This document shows positions 33,279 to 42,483 of a DNA stretch of 64,000 nt, piece after piece. Source of the DNA: Fibrella forsythiae (GTDB lineage Bacteria > Bacteroidota > Bacteroidia > Cytophagales > Spirosomataceae); the NCBI RefSeq assembly GCF_017353175.1, contig NZ_JAFMYW010000001.1, forward strand, positions 744,001 to 808,000. Direction: 5' to 3'. Made by a program: the position numbers and the translations under genes. A model generated the notes under the pieces. It was given only the letters and a program-made list of their open reading frames with translations. It was not told where the DNA came from and made no database searches. Each line of letters begins with the position of its first letter. Positions within the stretch are counted from its first letter, which is position 1.

Positions 33279-33953
33279 ATGGCTATCCGAATCCTAATCG
33301 CCGATGATCACGCCGTAGTGCGCAGAGGCATGTTAACCCTGCTCGAAGATGCCGACGACATGGAGGTGATTGGTGAAGCAGCAGATGGTGAGCTGGCCCT
33401 GGCGCTCATTCCCGATCTGCTTCCCGACGTACTCTTGCTCGACATTACCATGCCCAAACTATCGGGGCTCGAGGTGGCCAGGGAAGTGGCCGCCAGCTAC
33501 CCCAGCGTACGGGTACTGATGTTCAGCATGCACAACAACCCTGATTACATCCTGACCTCCGTGCAGAACGGAGCGGCGGGCTATTTGCCCAAAGACAGCG
33601 ATCATGACGAGATTCTGAAGGCACTAAGGACCGTTGCGGCGGGCGAACTGTATTATCCGCCGTCGGCCTCGGCGGTCATCATTCGGCATTATGTGGTACC
33701 TAAAGCGGCGCAGCAACGGGAAACCCCCGCACTTACCAAAGAAAGCAACGCAACGATCTGGAAAAAGTTGACGCCCCGGGAGACCCAGATTCTGCAGTGC
33801 CTCACCCAGGGAATGAGCAGCCGCGACATAGCTCACCGGTTCGACGTCAGCCCGAATACGATTGCCAACCAACGTGCCAGCATCATCCGAAAAGCAGGTG
33901 TGAAAAATATGGTTGAACTGATCAGCGTGGCGCTGGGCAGCCGGGCAACATAG
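33279..33953 (+). CDS. NarL/FixJ-family response regulator
   Basis: 224 residues from the ATG at 33279. The receiver domain has the acidic pair (LIADDHAVVRRG), the phospho-acceptor Asp in VLLLDITMPKL, and Lys in GYLPKDSD. The C-terminal LuxR-type helix-turn-helix reads LTPRETQILQCLTQGMSSRD and DVSPNTIANQRASIIRK. It should be phosphorylated by the kinase encoded just upstream and control the nitrate genes; the inner inverted repeat between cobA and nirB is a candidate target. The frame extends upstream without a plausible start. Confidence 0.93.
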   Translation: MAIRILIADDHAVVRRGMLTLLEDADDMEVIGEAADGELALALIPDLLPDVLLLDITMPKLSGLEVAREVAASYPSVRVLMFSMHNNPDYILTSVQNGAAGYLPKDSDHDEILKALRTVAAGELYYPPSASAVIIRHYVVPKAAQQRETPALTKESNATIWKKLTPRETQILQCLTQGMSSRDIAHRFDVSPNTIANQRASIIRKAGVKNMVELISVALGSRAT

Positions 33954-34005
33954 CTGCTGATGGGCGTTGGTTTCGTTACCCCCGGAATCGCCAGCATTCG
34001 GCTAG

Positions 34006-34854
34006 CTAGCGGGCATGAAACCGTTTCTTGAACTGCAAGGGATTTTCACCCGTTACCGCTCGGAATATTTTATTGAAGTACGACAGACTCTCGAACCCGC
34101 AGGCCTCAGCCGCTTCAGTCACTGTATGATCGGCCAACAGGAATTTCTGGGCCTGATTGATACGGTATTTGTTTAGTAACTGCGTAAAGGTCAGCCCCGT
34201 CATTCGTTTAATGTATCGGCAGAAAGCAGCTTCGGTTAAGGTCACCACATCAGCCGCTTCGGAGATACTAATTTTCCGCGTAAACTGCTCTTCCACAAAC
34301 TGATAGAGTTTCCTGATTCGCTCTTGTTCCCGCAGATTGTATGCGCTTGTCACCGGCTTCCCATGCAGCGAGGTGACGTCAGCACTCGTTGCGAGTTGCT
34401 GGAAGATGGCCAGTAACGCCATCATCCGCTCAAACGGTGGTTGATGGGCTAACATTTCCAGTTTAGCACCGACCTGCTGTTTTGTTTCACCCCCGAATGA
34501 TAGGCCAGCCCGTGCACGCTCAAAAAGTGTGGTGATCGCGGCAAATTCAGGCGCCTTCCAGAAGCCTTCGCCGAGAAACGATTCGTGAAGCTGAACCACT
34601 ACTTTTCGGTAGTCGGTCTTGACACCATAATCGAAGTTCAGGTGCGGAATGTTAGGGCCAATAAACACCAGGTCGCTGCCTTCATAGCGTGAAATATGGT
34701 CACCCACATGCCGGGTTCCGCTGGCACCGTCGATATACACGATCTCGTATTCGGGATGGTAATGCCACAGGAAAACGTCCTGCAGGTGGGGCGTCAGCAG
34801 AATATGAAACGAACTGTCTGCATCAGGTCGGATTTCTTCAAGGGCAATTTTCAT
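34006..34854 (-). CDS. AraC-family transcriptional regulator with cupin domain
   Basis: 282 residues. The N-terminal half is a sugar-sensing cupin (FLWHYHPEYEIVYIDGASGT, then DLVFIGPNIPH). The C-terminal 100 residues are the double helix-turn-helix of AraC/XylS proteins (ISEAADVVTLTEAAFCRYIK and VTEAAEACGFESLSYFNKIF). It is divergent from the PhyH dioxygenase gene and probably regulates it. No TAnnTTTG box was found for this gene. Confidence 0.9.
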   Translation of the reverse strand: MKIALEEIRPDADSSFHILLTPHLQDVFLWHYHPEYEIVYIDGASGTRHVGDHISRYEGSDLVFIGPNIPHLNFDYGVKTDYRKVVVQLHESFLGEGFWKAPEFAAITTLFERARAGLSFGGETKQQVGAKLEMLAHQPPFERMMALLAIFQQLATSADVTSLHGKPVTSAYNLREQERIRKLYQFVEEQFTRKISISEAADVVTLTEAAFCRYIKRMTGLTFTQLLNKYRINQAQKFLLADHTVTEAAEACGFESLSYFNKIFRAVTGENPLQFKKRFHAR

Positions 34855-35007
34855 AGTGAGGTAGTATCTGAATTGGAGCGTGGTGGCCCCGACCGGCGTT
34901 ACTTTCTTTTACTCCTTTACTCTTGTGCGCTTTATTCTCATCAGACAACAGCAATATAATGCAAAAAAGGGTCAGGTACGTGCTAACACAAACAACAGGC
35001 AGCATCC

Positions 35008-35015
35008 TAGTTTTG
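35008..35015 (+). promoter_or_regulatory. Predicted -7 box for the PhyH gene
   Basis: TAGTTTTG matches TAnnTTTG and lies 34 bases before the ATG at 35049, giving a short leader. This favours that ATG over an upstream in-frame start at 34923. Confidence 0.4.
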
Positions 35016-35048
35016 TCTTATTCTTTCACTGTAAAACATAACCTGTTC

Positions 35049-36044
35049 ATGACCCCTACGATGCAGCCAACCATGACACCGACTATGCAACCTGCCATGA
35101 TTCCCGACAATGCGCATACCGATATTCCGGGTAATCCATCCACCGCCACCAGCAGCACCCAACCGTTAAATGACCGTTCAAACGGTGCCCCTCTTCGTGT
35201 GCTAACCGAAGCTGACTGGACATTCTGGCGCGAGAATGGGTACGTCATCATCAAGCAGGCCGTTCCCCGCGAGCAGGCTGAACGCCTGGCCCAAACGATC
35301 TGGGCATTTGAAGAGAAAGACCCCACCGATAAAGCCACCTGGTACACGCCACCCCGCGCCGAAATGCGGATGAAAGAACTGATCGGCTCGGGCATGGTCG
35401 AGCTATACAACCACCAACACGAGTGGGACAACCGGCAGACGCAGCGGGTTTATGACGCCTTTGTGGATGTGTGGGGAACCGAAAAACTATGGGTCACTAT
35501 CGACCGGGCTAATCTCAATTTCCCGCTGCAGCCCGGTCAGCCCTTCAAGGGGTTTATTCACTGGGATTATGACCCCGAAACGCGCCCGGAGAACGTGCAG
35601 GGCGTGTTGGCCCTCGCCGATCAGACCGACGAAAACATGGGTGGTTTTCAGTGCATCCCTGACTTATACCGAACCTACGACACCTGGAAGCTGACTCAGC
35701 CCGCTGACCGCGACCGGTTTAAGCCCGACACAACCGGCTTCGAGTTGGTGAAGGTGAAGCTCGAAGCGGGCGACCTGCTCATCTTCAACAGCACCCTTGC
35801 TCACGGTATCCGGCCCAACCATTCGACGGATAAAGTGCGCATTGCCCAATACATTTCCATGATGCCCGCACAGGAAGATAACGAAGCACTTCGCCAATGG
35901 CGCATCAGCTCCTGGCGCAACCGGCAGGCACCCGAAGGCTACGCGTTTCCCGGCGACCCTCGCAACTGGGAAAAGACCCGCTACCAAACCGCCGAACTGT
36001 CAGACTTGGGCCGGAAATTACTGGGGCTGGATTCGTGGGAGTAG
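35049..36044 (+). CDS. Phytanoyl-CoA dioxygenase (PhyH) family protein
   Basis: 331 residues. This is a non-heme Fe(II)/2-oxoglutarate oxygenase fold. The iron ligands are probably His and Asp in FIHWDYD and His in TLAHGIRPNH, with Arg in DKVRIAQYIS for 2-oxoglutarate. The first 20 residues contain a short Met-Thr-Pro-Thr repeat (MTPTMQPTMTPTMQP) and look disordered. Substrate is unknown; Bacteroidota PhyH proteins next to AraC/cupin regulators often act on small sugar-derived or secondary metabolites. The start follows from the promoter at 35008. Confidence 0.85.
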   Translation: MTPTMQPTMTPTMQPAMIPDNAHTDIPGNPSTATSSTQPLNDRSNGAPLRVLTEADWTFWRENGYVIIKQAVPREQAERLAQTIWAFEEKDPTDKATWYTPPRAEMRMKELIGSGMVELYNHQHEWDNRQTQRVYDAFVDVWGTEKLWVTIDRANLNFPLQPGQPFKGFIHWDYDPETRPENVQGVLALADQTDENMGGFQCIPDLYRTYDTWKLTQPADRDRFKPDTTGFELVKVKLEAGDLLIFNSTLAHGIRPNHSTDKVRIAQYISMMPAQEDNEALRQWRISSWRNRQAPEGYAFPGDPRNWEKTRYQTAELSDLGRKLLGLDSWE

Positions 36045-36174
36045 TGGATGTATCAGCATACGGCTACAGCGCACATTGTCGCTTGCCTGCGGCGAGTGAC
36101 AACGAAAGTACTTTTTAGACGGTTCGGTATGCTGGCGGGACGGTCCGCCACTGCGGGGCTACGCCGGAATGTTG

Positions 36175-36182
36175 TATTTTTG
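36175..36182 (+). promoter_or_regulatory. Predicted -7 box for mtaB
   Basis: TATTTTTG matches TAnnTTTG, 37 bases upstream of the ATG at 36219. Confidence 0.4.
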
Positions 36183-36218
36183 CCGGATGAAACCCCGATG
36201 ACATGACGGGTGTTAGGA

Positions 36219-37574
36219 ATGAATATGAAAAAAGTGGCTTTTTACACGCTTGGCTGCAAGCTGAATTTCTCGGAAACCTCGACCCTCGCCCGCATGATGG
36301 AGAAAGAGGGTTACGAGCGCGTGGAATTCAACCAGCAACCTGATATTTTCATCATCAACACCTGCTCGGTGACCGATAACGCCGATAAGAAATGCCGCAA
36401 GATCGTTCGGGAAGCCCAGAAGGTAAATCCGGATGGGTTTGTGGCCATTCTTGGCTGCTACGCCCAGTTGAAGCCCACCGAAATTTCGGAGATTCCGGGT
36501 GTCGATGCCGTGCTGGGAGCCGCTGAAAAATTCCGGTTAGCCGAGCTGATGCCGACGTTTACGAAAGCCGCCGTTGGCCAACCGGGGCGGGTGTTGAATT
36601 CGAACATTGAAGAAGCCATCGATTACCACGCCGCCTATTCGCTCAATGACCGCACCCGCACGTTTCTGAAGGTGCAGGACGGCTGCGATTATCCATGCGC
36701 CTACTGCACCATTCCACTGGCGCGTGGCAAAAGCCGGTCCGACACAATCGAAAACGTAGTTCGGGCCGCCCACGAAATTGCCAGTCGTGGCGTGAAGGAG
36801 ATCGTACTGACGGGCGTGAACATCGGTGATTTCGGACTGGTGAACGTAGCTGGACAGGCTCCGCAACGTACCCAGACGTTTCTGGAATTGATTCAGACGC
36901 TCGACGAGGTGGAGGGCATTGACCGATTCCGCATTTCGAGCATCGAGCCAAATCTGCTGACCGACGAGATAATCGCGTTTGTAGCCCAGTCGAAACGATT
37001 CGTGCCGCATTTTCACGTGCCGCTTCAGTCAGGCTCCAATACGGTGCTGGGGCTGATGCGCCGCCGGTACAAGCGTGAGTTATACGCGGAACGGGTAGCC
37101 AAAATCAAGTCGCTCATGCCGCACGCCTGCATTGGTGTCGACGTGATCGTGGGACATCCCGGCGAAACGAACGACCTCTTCCGTGAGACGTACGAGTTTC
37201 TGACTGAACTATCGATTTCGTACCTGCACGTGTTCACCTATTCGGAACGGCCCAACACCATGGCCATCACGATCAAGCCGGTAGTGCCCGGTCAGGTACG
37301 TGCCGAACGGAGCAAGATGCTGCACATTCTGTCGGATAAAAAGCGGCGTGCTTTCTACGAATCGCAGATCGGGCGGACGGCTACGGTGCTGTTTGAAGAC
37401 GACATAGACGAAGCAACCGGCCGCATGCAGGGCTTCACCGAAAACTACGTTCGCGTGGTGGCCAACTACGATCCACTGCGCATCAACGAGTTGGTTCCCG
37501 TTCATCTCTCGGCCATTAACCCGGAAAGCCTGGTGGAAGTGACAGAACCGGAACCAGTGTTCGCCACGCATTGA
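36219..37574 (+). CDS. mtaB: tRNA t6A37 methylthiotransferase
   Basis: 451 residues from the ATG at 36219; a second ATG two codons later is equally possible. It converts t6A at position 37 of ANN-decoding tRNAs to ms2t6A. The UPF0004 domain cysteines are in TLGCKLNFSE, INTCSVTDNA and ILGCYAQLKP; the radical-SAM cluster motif is DGCDYPCAYCTIP. The C-terminal TRAM domain is present (residues about 385-450). Length and order are typical. It is a stand-alone housekeeping gene. Confidence 0.95.
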   Translation: MNMKKVAFYTLGCKLNFSETSTLARMMEKEGYERVEFNQQPDIFIINTCSVTDNADKKCRKIVREAQKVNPDGFVAILGCYAQLKPTEISEIPGVDAVLGAAEKFRLAELMPTFTKAAVGQPGRVLNSNIEEAIDYHAAYSLNDRTRTFLKVQDGCDYPCAYCTIPLARGKSRSDTIENVVRAAHEIASRGVKEIVLTGVNIGDFGLVNVAGQAPQRTQTFLELIQTLDEVEGIDRFRISSIEPNLLTDEIIAFVAQSKRFVPHFHVPLQSGSNTVLGLMRRRYKRELYAERVAKIKSLMPHACIGVDVIVGHPGETNDLFRETYEFLTELSISYLHVFTYSERPNTMAITIKPVVPGQVRAERSKMLHILSDKKRRAFYESQIGRTATVLFEDDIDEATGRMQGFTENYVRVVANYDPLRINELVPVHLSAINPESLVEVTEPEPVFATH

Positions 37575-37618
37575 TAGCCTGGATCCAGTCTCCCTCTGAT
37601 CATGAGCAGATAGTTAAC

Positions 37619-37668
37619 AAAGCAGCCTGTAGCATACATCCTCAAAGACGTACACTACAGGCTGCTTT
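37619..37668. terminator. Bidirectional terminator between mtaB and the M13 peptidase
   Basis: Perfect 14-base inverted repeat, AAAGCAGCCTGTAG at 37619-37632 and its complement at 37655-37668. A-rich and T-rich ends give U-tracts on both strands, and the two flanking genes converge on it. Confidence 0.85.
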
Positions 37669-37709
37669 AGTAAGCACGGCATACAGCGCATTCAGTGGTT
37701 TACTAAACC

Positions 37710-39728
37710 CTACCAAACGGTGATTCGCTCCTGTTCGGGCTTATACATTTTGTTGCCAGGTTGTACATTGAAGGCTTTATAGAACGGCGTGAAGTTCATC
37801 AGTGGCCCGTTTACCCGCCATTTGGCCGGTGAGTGCGGGTTAGTGTTTACGTACATGCGCATAAACTCATCCCGCGTTTTGACGCGCCAGATTCGGGCAA
37901 TCGAAATAAAGAAGCGCTGGTCGGGCGTAAAGCCGTCAAGTTTTGTGGTGTCTTTTCCCTGCTCTGTCAGTTTAAAGGCGTCATAGGCAATGGCAACGCC
38001 AGCAATATCAGCCGTATTTTCACCCACCGTCAAGGCACCTTTAATGGATACCGAATCCAGTACGGTAAACTTGTTGTACTGATCGATAACCTGTTGTGTT
38101 TTCGCTTTGAATTTGTCGTAGTCGGCCTTTGTCCACCAGTTTGTTACATTGCCAACCTTGTCAAACTGCGCTCCCTGATCATCAAACGAGTGCGTGATTT
38201 CGTGGCCAATCACCATACCGATGCCCCCATAGTTCAGCGCATCATCGGCATACAAATCAAAATAAGGTGATTGTAAGATGCCGGCCGGGAACACAATTTC
38301 ATTCAGGGGCGGGTTGTTGTATGCCGTAACCGTTGGCGGGGTGGTATGCCACTCGGTTCGGTCTACCGGCATACCTACTTTACCCACCCGGTTGAGATAC
38401 TCATTTTTAATGGTGGCCAGCCGGTTTTCAAAATAGGTGTCCCGTTTTACGGTCACAGCCGAATAATCTTTCCATTTATCGGGATAACCAATTTTCTGGT
38501 TGAAAGCGTACAGTTTCTCTTTAGCCTTTGCTTTGGTAGAGTCGCTCATCCAATCCAGCTTGTTGATGCGGGCTTCAAACGCTTTTTTGAGGTTATCAAC
38601 CAGCACGGCAATCCGCTTTTTGGCATCTTCCGGGAAATATTTTTTCACGTACAGCTGGGCCAGGGCATCACCCAGGGAGCCATCGACCGCCTGGGTCATT
38701 TCTTCGGCCCGCGTTTTTTTAACGGCCTGACCCGTCAGAATTTTTGTGTAGGCAAACGACGCATCGACAAACGGCTGGCTTAAGAAATTAGCATAATTAG
38801 TGAGCGCATGCGCAGTTAGATAGACCTTCCAGTCGTCGATAGCAACCGCAGTCAGCATTGAATTCAGTTTATCGTAATAAGGCGGCTGCCCTACATTGAC
38901 TGAATCAGCCTTTACGCCCAAAGTCGTTAGCAACAAAGGCCAGTTCAGCGCAGGCTGTTTAGCCGACAGGTCGCTGATCGCCAGTTTATTGTAGTTGGCC
39001 TTTACATCTCTTCGTTCGATATTGGTTCGGTGGGCGGCGGCCAACTGCTTCTCGATGTCATACGCAATAGCTGCATTTTTCCGGGCAATCGCTGGCTCCG
39101 TCCCCGTCAATTCAAACAAACGGGCAAGGTAATTTCGATACGCTTTCTGAATGGCGATCGTCGAAGAATCGGTTTTTACATAGTAATCCCGTTCCGGAAG
39201 ACCAATGCCTGTCTGTGAAAATTGAGCAATGTTGACCGTACTCCGTTTGTTGTCAGGGCCGACGTTAAAGCCAAGGACGGACCCATTACCTACTTTCTGT
39301 TCGTCAGCGACCAACCTCAACAGGGCAGGCACATCCGTCACGGCCTGAATGCGGGTCAACAGGGGCCTGATCGGTTCGTACCCTCGCTTATTGATCGCGG
39401 CCGTATCCATCCCTGACGCGTAAAAATCACCCACTTTCTGTTCAATGCTTCCTGCCGGATTGTTGGTGGCCGCAACGCTATCCAGAATTGCCTGCAGCCG
39501 GATCCGTTGCGGGTAATTCATAAAGGAATACGCGCCAACACCGGTCTGACTAGCCGCAATTCGGGCGGTATCATACCAGATGCCGTTGGCGTACATAAAA
39601 AAATCATCGCCCGGTTTTTTAGACGCGTCAATGCCCGAAACCACGACGCGTTTTCTATTTGTAATGGAGTTTTGCCTGCAGGCACCTGCCAATAACAGGG
39701 CGAGCGAGAGGTATACCAGTCTTTTCAT
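37710..39728 (-). CDS. M13-family (neprilysin/PepO) metallopeptidase, lipoprotein
   Basis: 672 residues. The N-terminus is a lipoprotein signal with a lipobox-like LLAGAC, so the mature enzyme is probably anchored to a membrane facing the periplasm. The zinc motif HEITH is in VIGHEITHSFDDQGAQFD, and the third ligand Glu in GENTADIAGVAIA. The C-terminal M13 signature (NGPLMNFTPFYKAFNV) is present. Length is normal for bacterial PepO. Such enzymes trim peptides up to a few kDa. Confidence 0.93.
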   Translation of the reverse strand: MKRLVYLSLALLLAGACRQNSITNRKRVVVSGIDASKKPGDDFFMYANGIWYDTARIAASQTGVGAYSFMNYPQRIRLQAILDSVAATNNPAGSIEQKVGDFYASGMDTAAINKRGYEPIRPLLTRIQAVTDVPALLRLVADEQKVGNGSVLGFNVGPDNKRSTVNIAQFSQTGIGLPERDYYVKTDSSTIAIQKAYRNYLARLFELTGTEPAIARKNAAIAYDIEKQLAAAHRTNIERRDVKANYNKLAISDLSAKQPALNWPLLLTTLGVKADSVNVGQPPYYDKLNSMLTAVAIDDWKVYLTAHALTNYANFLSQPFVDASFAYTKILTGQAVKKTRAEEMTQAVDGSLGDALAQLYVKKYFPEDAKKRIAVLVDNLKKAFEARINKLDWMSDSTKAKAKEKLYAFNQKIGYPDKWKDYSAVTVKRDTYFENRLATIKNEYLNRVGKVGMPVDRTEWHTTPPTVTAYNNPPLNEIVFPAGILQSPYFDLYADDALNYGGIGMVIGHEITHSFDDQGAQFDKVGNVTNWWTKADYDKFKAKTQQVIDQYNKFTVLDSVSIKGALTVGENTADIAGVAIAYDAFKLTEQGKDTTKLDGFTPDQRFFISIARIWRVKTRDEFMRMYVNTNPHSPAKWRVNGPLMNFTPFYKAFNVQPGNKMYKPEQERITVW

Positions 39729-39797
39729 GGGTTATCCTATAGAAGTGTTGGTCAATATAGTCAGACAAATTCAGGTTGGGATGGTAAACTATACTGA

Positions 39798-40385
39798 TTA
39801 GCTCGCAACACAGAGCAGCAAGCCCGCCCCAACGGCCAGCGTTGACAGCATGAGCGAAGGCTCTGCCCCAAGAAGCGTTATAAACTCGTGTACCTCGTCG
39901 GCGTGTGAGCGCACATTATCAACTACCAGTAAACAACCCGATTGCTGGGTCAGCAGCCGGATCAGATCGGGCAAATAGCCAACATAGGCGGGCCGCTCTG
40001 CGTCTAAGAAAATTAGTTTGTAGATTGGTTCTGCCTGCGCCAGAAACAGGCCAGCATCCTGGGTTATGCACTCAACCCGGTCGGCCAGCCCAAACTGACG
40101 CAGGTGCTCCTGCGCAAGCGCCGTTCGGGCGGCATCGATATCAATTGTCGTTAATCGGCCGTTCGTGGCTTCGAGTGCGTCGGCTATCCAGAGCGTAGAA
40201 AACCCATTGGACGTACCCAGTTCCAGAACACGTTGAGCCCGTTGCGTTCGGATCAGCATGGCCAGCAGCAAAGCCGATTCAGGCTCCAGATTACGCCAGC
40301 GCTTCAGCCGATCGGGCTCCGCAGCGTCGTGAATCCGGAAGGTCTGATACAGCTCAAGGAGCTGACGTTTTCGCAGAGAATTCAT
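39798..40385 (-). CDS. Class I SAM-dependent O-methyltransferase
   Basis: 195 residues. The SAM-binding loop is VLELGTSNGFSTLWIADAL and the following acidic strand is LTTIDIDAART. The metal/substrate region reads KLIFLDAERPAYVGYLPD, as in the catechol O-methyltransferase-like family (Methyltransf_3/24). The protein is cytosolic. The substrate is unknown. It lies 69 bases downstream of nothing obviously linked; the neighbouring peptidase gene on the same strand follows it and could be co-transcribed. Confidence 0.85.
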   Translation of the reverse strand: MNSLRKRQLLELYQTFRIHDAAEPDRLKRWRNLEPESALLLAMLIRTQRAQRVLELGTSNGFSTLWIADALEATNGRLTTIDIDAARTALAQEHLRQFGLADRVECITQDAGLFLAQAEPIYKLIFLDAERPAYVGYLPDLIRLLTQQSGCLLVVDNVRSHADEVHEFITLLGAEPSLMLSTLAVGAGLLLCVAS

Positions 40386-40504
40386 AGCCAGTCAGGGTTT
40401 CTACAGGGTAAGTATGTTGCCCAGTCAACGACTATAGCCAACATACCCTATCTTTCACCAATATTTATGCTGCACAACTGACTTTAATTGACACTGGTTT
40501 GCCC

Positions 40505-40903
40505 ATGCACTTTGCAAAACTAAGCTGCGCGTTTTTTCTCCTGGTTTTGACTGGTTGCGGTAGCGATAAGTCTTCCTACAAAAGCCAGCCCAATCCGGTT
40601 CGCGACTTATTGATTGACCGCATTTTCTGGACACCCAAGGCCATTGCCAACCGGCCGGGGACTCGGGTAAACGAACACCGGTTCTCCATTACCAACACAT
40701 CCAGTCAGCACCGCTATCGTCAGATACAGCTTCGCTTCGATTATTTCGACGACCACTTCCGGCGGATCGATGAGAAACGGGTCGTTATCGACCGGGAGAT
40801 AGAAGCAGCAACAGCAGTCGCCATTCCACCCATACAGGCCGGAATTACGCACCCGCTGGCCAGGTCGGCAGAGGTCCGGGTGGAGAAGGCAGTAGCAGAC
40901 TAG
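40505..40903 (+). CDS. Small lipoprotein of unknown function
   Basis: 132 residues from the ATG at 40505. The signal sequence ends in a lipobox (FFLLVLTGC), so the mature protein begins with a lipidated Cys at about residue 17. The remainder has an immunoglobulin-like strand pattern (RFSITNTSSQHRYRQIQLRF). I do not assign a family, though the pattern recalls the YcfL/FxLYD type of periplasmic beta-sandwich lipoproteins. It stands alone between two divergent and convergent neighbours. Confidence 0.7.
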   Translation: MHFAKLSCAFFLLVLTGCGSDKSSYKSQPNPVRDLLIDRIFWTPKAIANRPGTRVNEHRFSITNTSSQHRYRQIQLRFDYFDDHFRRIDEKRVVIDREIEAATAVAIPPIQAGITHPLARSAEVRVEKAVAD

Positions 40904-40975
40904 CGTCGATTGTTATCCGTTTAGCTGGCGACTTCCTGTAGGGCATGCAACAGCATGAGAAGGTCGAGTATCACG

Positions 40976-42346
40976 CTACTTTCCGAACAAGGCAAACAAG
41001 CCCTTTTTCGCCCGTAAGCGTAGCGGCGCGTCCGGATGTTGGGCGTTGTAAACGGCCAGTACATCGGCTTCGTGCTGCCGGAAAAACTCAGGATCAAAGT
41101 TGGCCTGAGCGAGGTGTTCCAGCACGTAGTGGATCGGGCGCTTTTCGGTGATCCAGCGTGTCCAGACATCCTGTCGTTGCCGGATGCCGAATGCGTTCAC
41201 GCCCATTACGGCCCCGTTGGCGGTGGTGTAATTGATCCGGATGGCCTTCTGTCCGTTCGGGTGTTCCCAATAGAGCGATTGAATCGTGCCGTTGTCAGGC
41301 AGGTTGGCCGGTACGTCGCCGTAGGTCTGGTACTCAATATCGAAGAACTTGGCGGAGTTGAAAAAGACGCCAGGCTGGTAGGGCGTTTTCTTGCCGAGTA
41401 AGGTCTGGGCAAGGGTTTCGCCCATAATCCGGCCGGTGTACCAGATCTGTTCCGTCGGTTTGCGGCCCGGGGGTGGCGTTCGGTGCTGCACACAATCGCC
41501 GATGGCGTAGACGTCAGGTACGTTCGTTGCCAGGTACGTATCAACCAGGATGCCCCGGTCTGTCTCCAGGCTGGTTCCCTGCAGCCAGCCAATATTCGCC
41601 GACACGCCCACCGACACCCCTGCGAACTGGCAGTTGATTCGCTGTCCGGTACTGGTTGTTACGCTACCGATTCGGCCATTGCCATCGTCATGGATGTCCG
41701 TTACCTCTGTTTCCAGCTGCAGGTCAACGTGGTGTTCGCGAATATGACGGGTGATCATCGCCGATTCTTCGACGGGCAACACACTCCGCCAGAAACCAGA
41801 CTCGCGTACCAGAAATGATACCGGAATCTCGCGCGAGAGCAGCATTTCGCAAAGTTCAATCCCGATCAGCCCGCCACCAATCACCACCGCCCGGCTTACC
41901 AACGTACCTGATTCTTTGGCATCGGTCAGGGCTTCCATCTGCTCCAAATCAGGCATACCGTACAATCCCTGCACACCTCGAAGGTTTGTTTGCAACACGC
42001 CAGGGCGGTTAGGCGACGACCCTACGGCGAGGATCAACACATCGTACGAACGCGTCAATTCGGCTCCGTCGGTGGGTTTGGTCGTCAGCTGCTTGTTGTC
42101 AAAGTCGATCCCTGTTACATGAGCTCGAACCAGATCGATGCGGTTTTTCGACCAGAACCAATCTTCGTAGGGTTTCGTATGCGCGTAGGTCATGTGCCCC
42201 ATGTAAATGTACATGAGGGCTGTTCGCGAGAAATGGTGGTCGGTTTCCGACGAAATAACGGTGATCCGGTCATCGCCCCCTTTACGAAGTTCGCGGGCGG
42301 CGGTGATACCGGCAATACCATTACCAATGATGACGATGTGACGCAT
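40976..42346 (-). CDS. NAD(P)/FAD-dependent oxidoreductase
   Basis: 456 residues with two Rossmann folds: FAD at the start (IVIIGNGIAGITAARELRKG) and NAD in AVVIGGGLIGIELCEMLLSR. The FAD-ribityl motif is DVYAIGDCVQH. It resembles the reductase part of NirB and apoptosis-inducing-factor-like or rubredoxin reductases, but lacks iron-sulfur motifs. The C-terminal 130 residues are a family-specific extension ending in a basic segment. It may supply electrons to a ferredoxin or rubredoxin; partner unknown. It is divergent from the Gfo/Idh/MocA gene. Confidence 0.85.
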   Translation of the reverse strand: MRHIVIIGNGIAGITAARELRKGGDDRITVISSETDHHFSRTALMYIYMGHMTYAHTKPYEDWFWSKNRIDLVRAHVTGIDFDNKQLTTKPTDGAELTRSYDVLILAVGSSPNRPGVLQTNLRGVQGLYGMPDLEQMEALTDAKESGTLVSRAVVIGGGLIGIELCEMLLSREIPVSFLVRESGFWRSVLPVEESAMITRHIREHHVDLQLETEVTDIHDDGNGRIGSVTTSTGQRINCQFAGVSVGVSANIGWLQGTSLETDRGILVDTYLATNVPDVYAIGDCVQHRTPPPGRKPTEQIWYTGRIMGETLAQTLLGKKTPYQPGVFFNSAKFFDIEYQTYGDVPANLPDNGTIQSLYWEHPNGQKAIRINYTTANGAVMGVNAFGIRQRQDVWTRWITEKRPIHYVLEHLAQANFDPEFFRQHEADVLAVYNAQHPDAPLRLRAKKGLFALFGK

Positions 42347-42483
42347 GTATGACTACTTACGATTACAGTGGTCGACTTACAAATGTGCATTACTTCGGTC
42401 AACCTTCGTCACAATATACGGGTGTTTTGCGGGTAGGGTTCAGCGCGGCGTTATATTGCAACTATTTCCTGACTCAATAGACT

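Noticed and set aside
35049-35100. Possible simple-sequence phase-variation tract (Met-Thr-Pro-Thr repeat) at the PhyH start
   Set aside because: The repeat has only two or three imperfect units of 9-12 bases, multiples of three, so slippage would not shift the frame.
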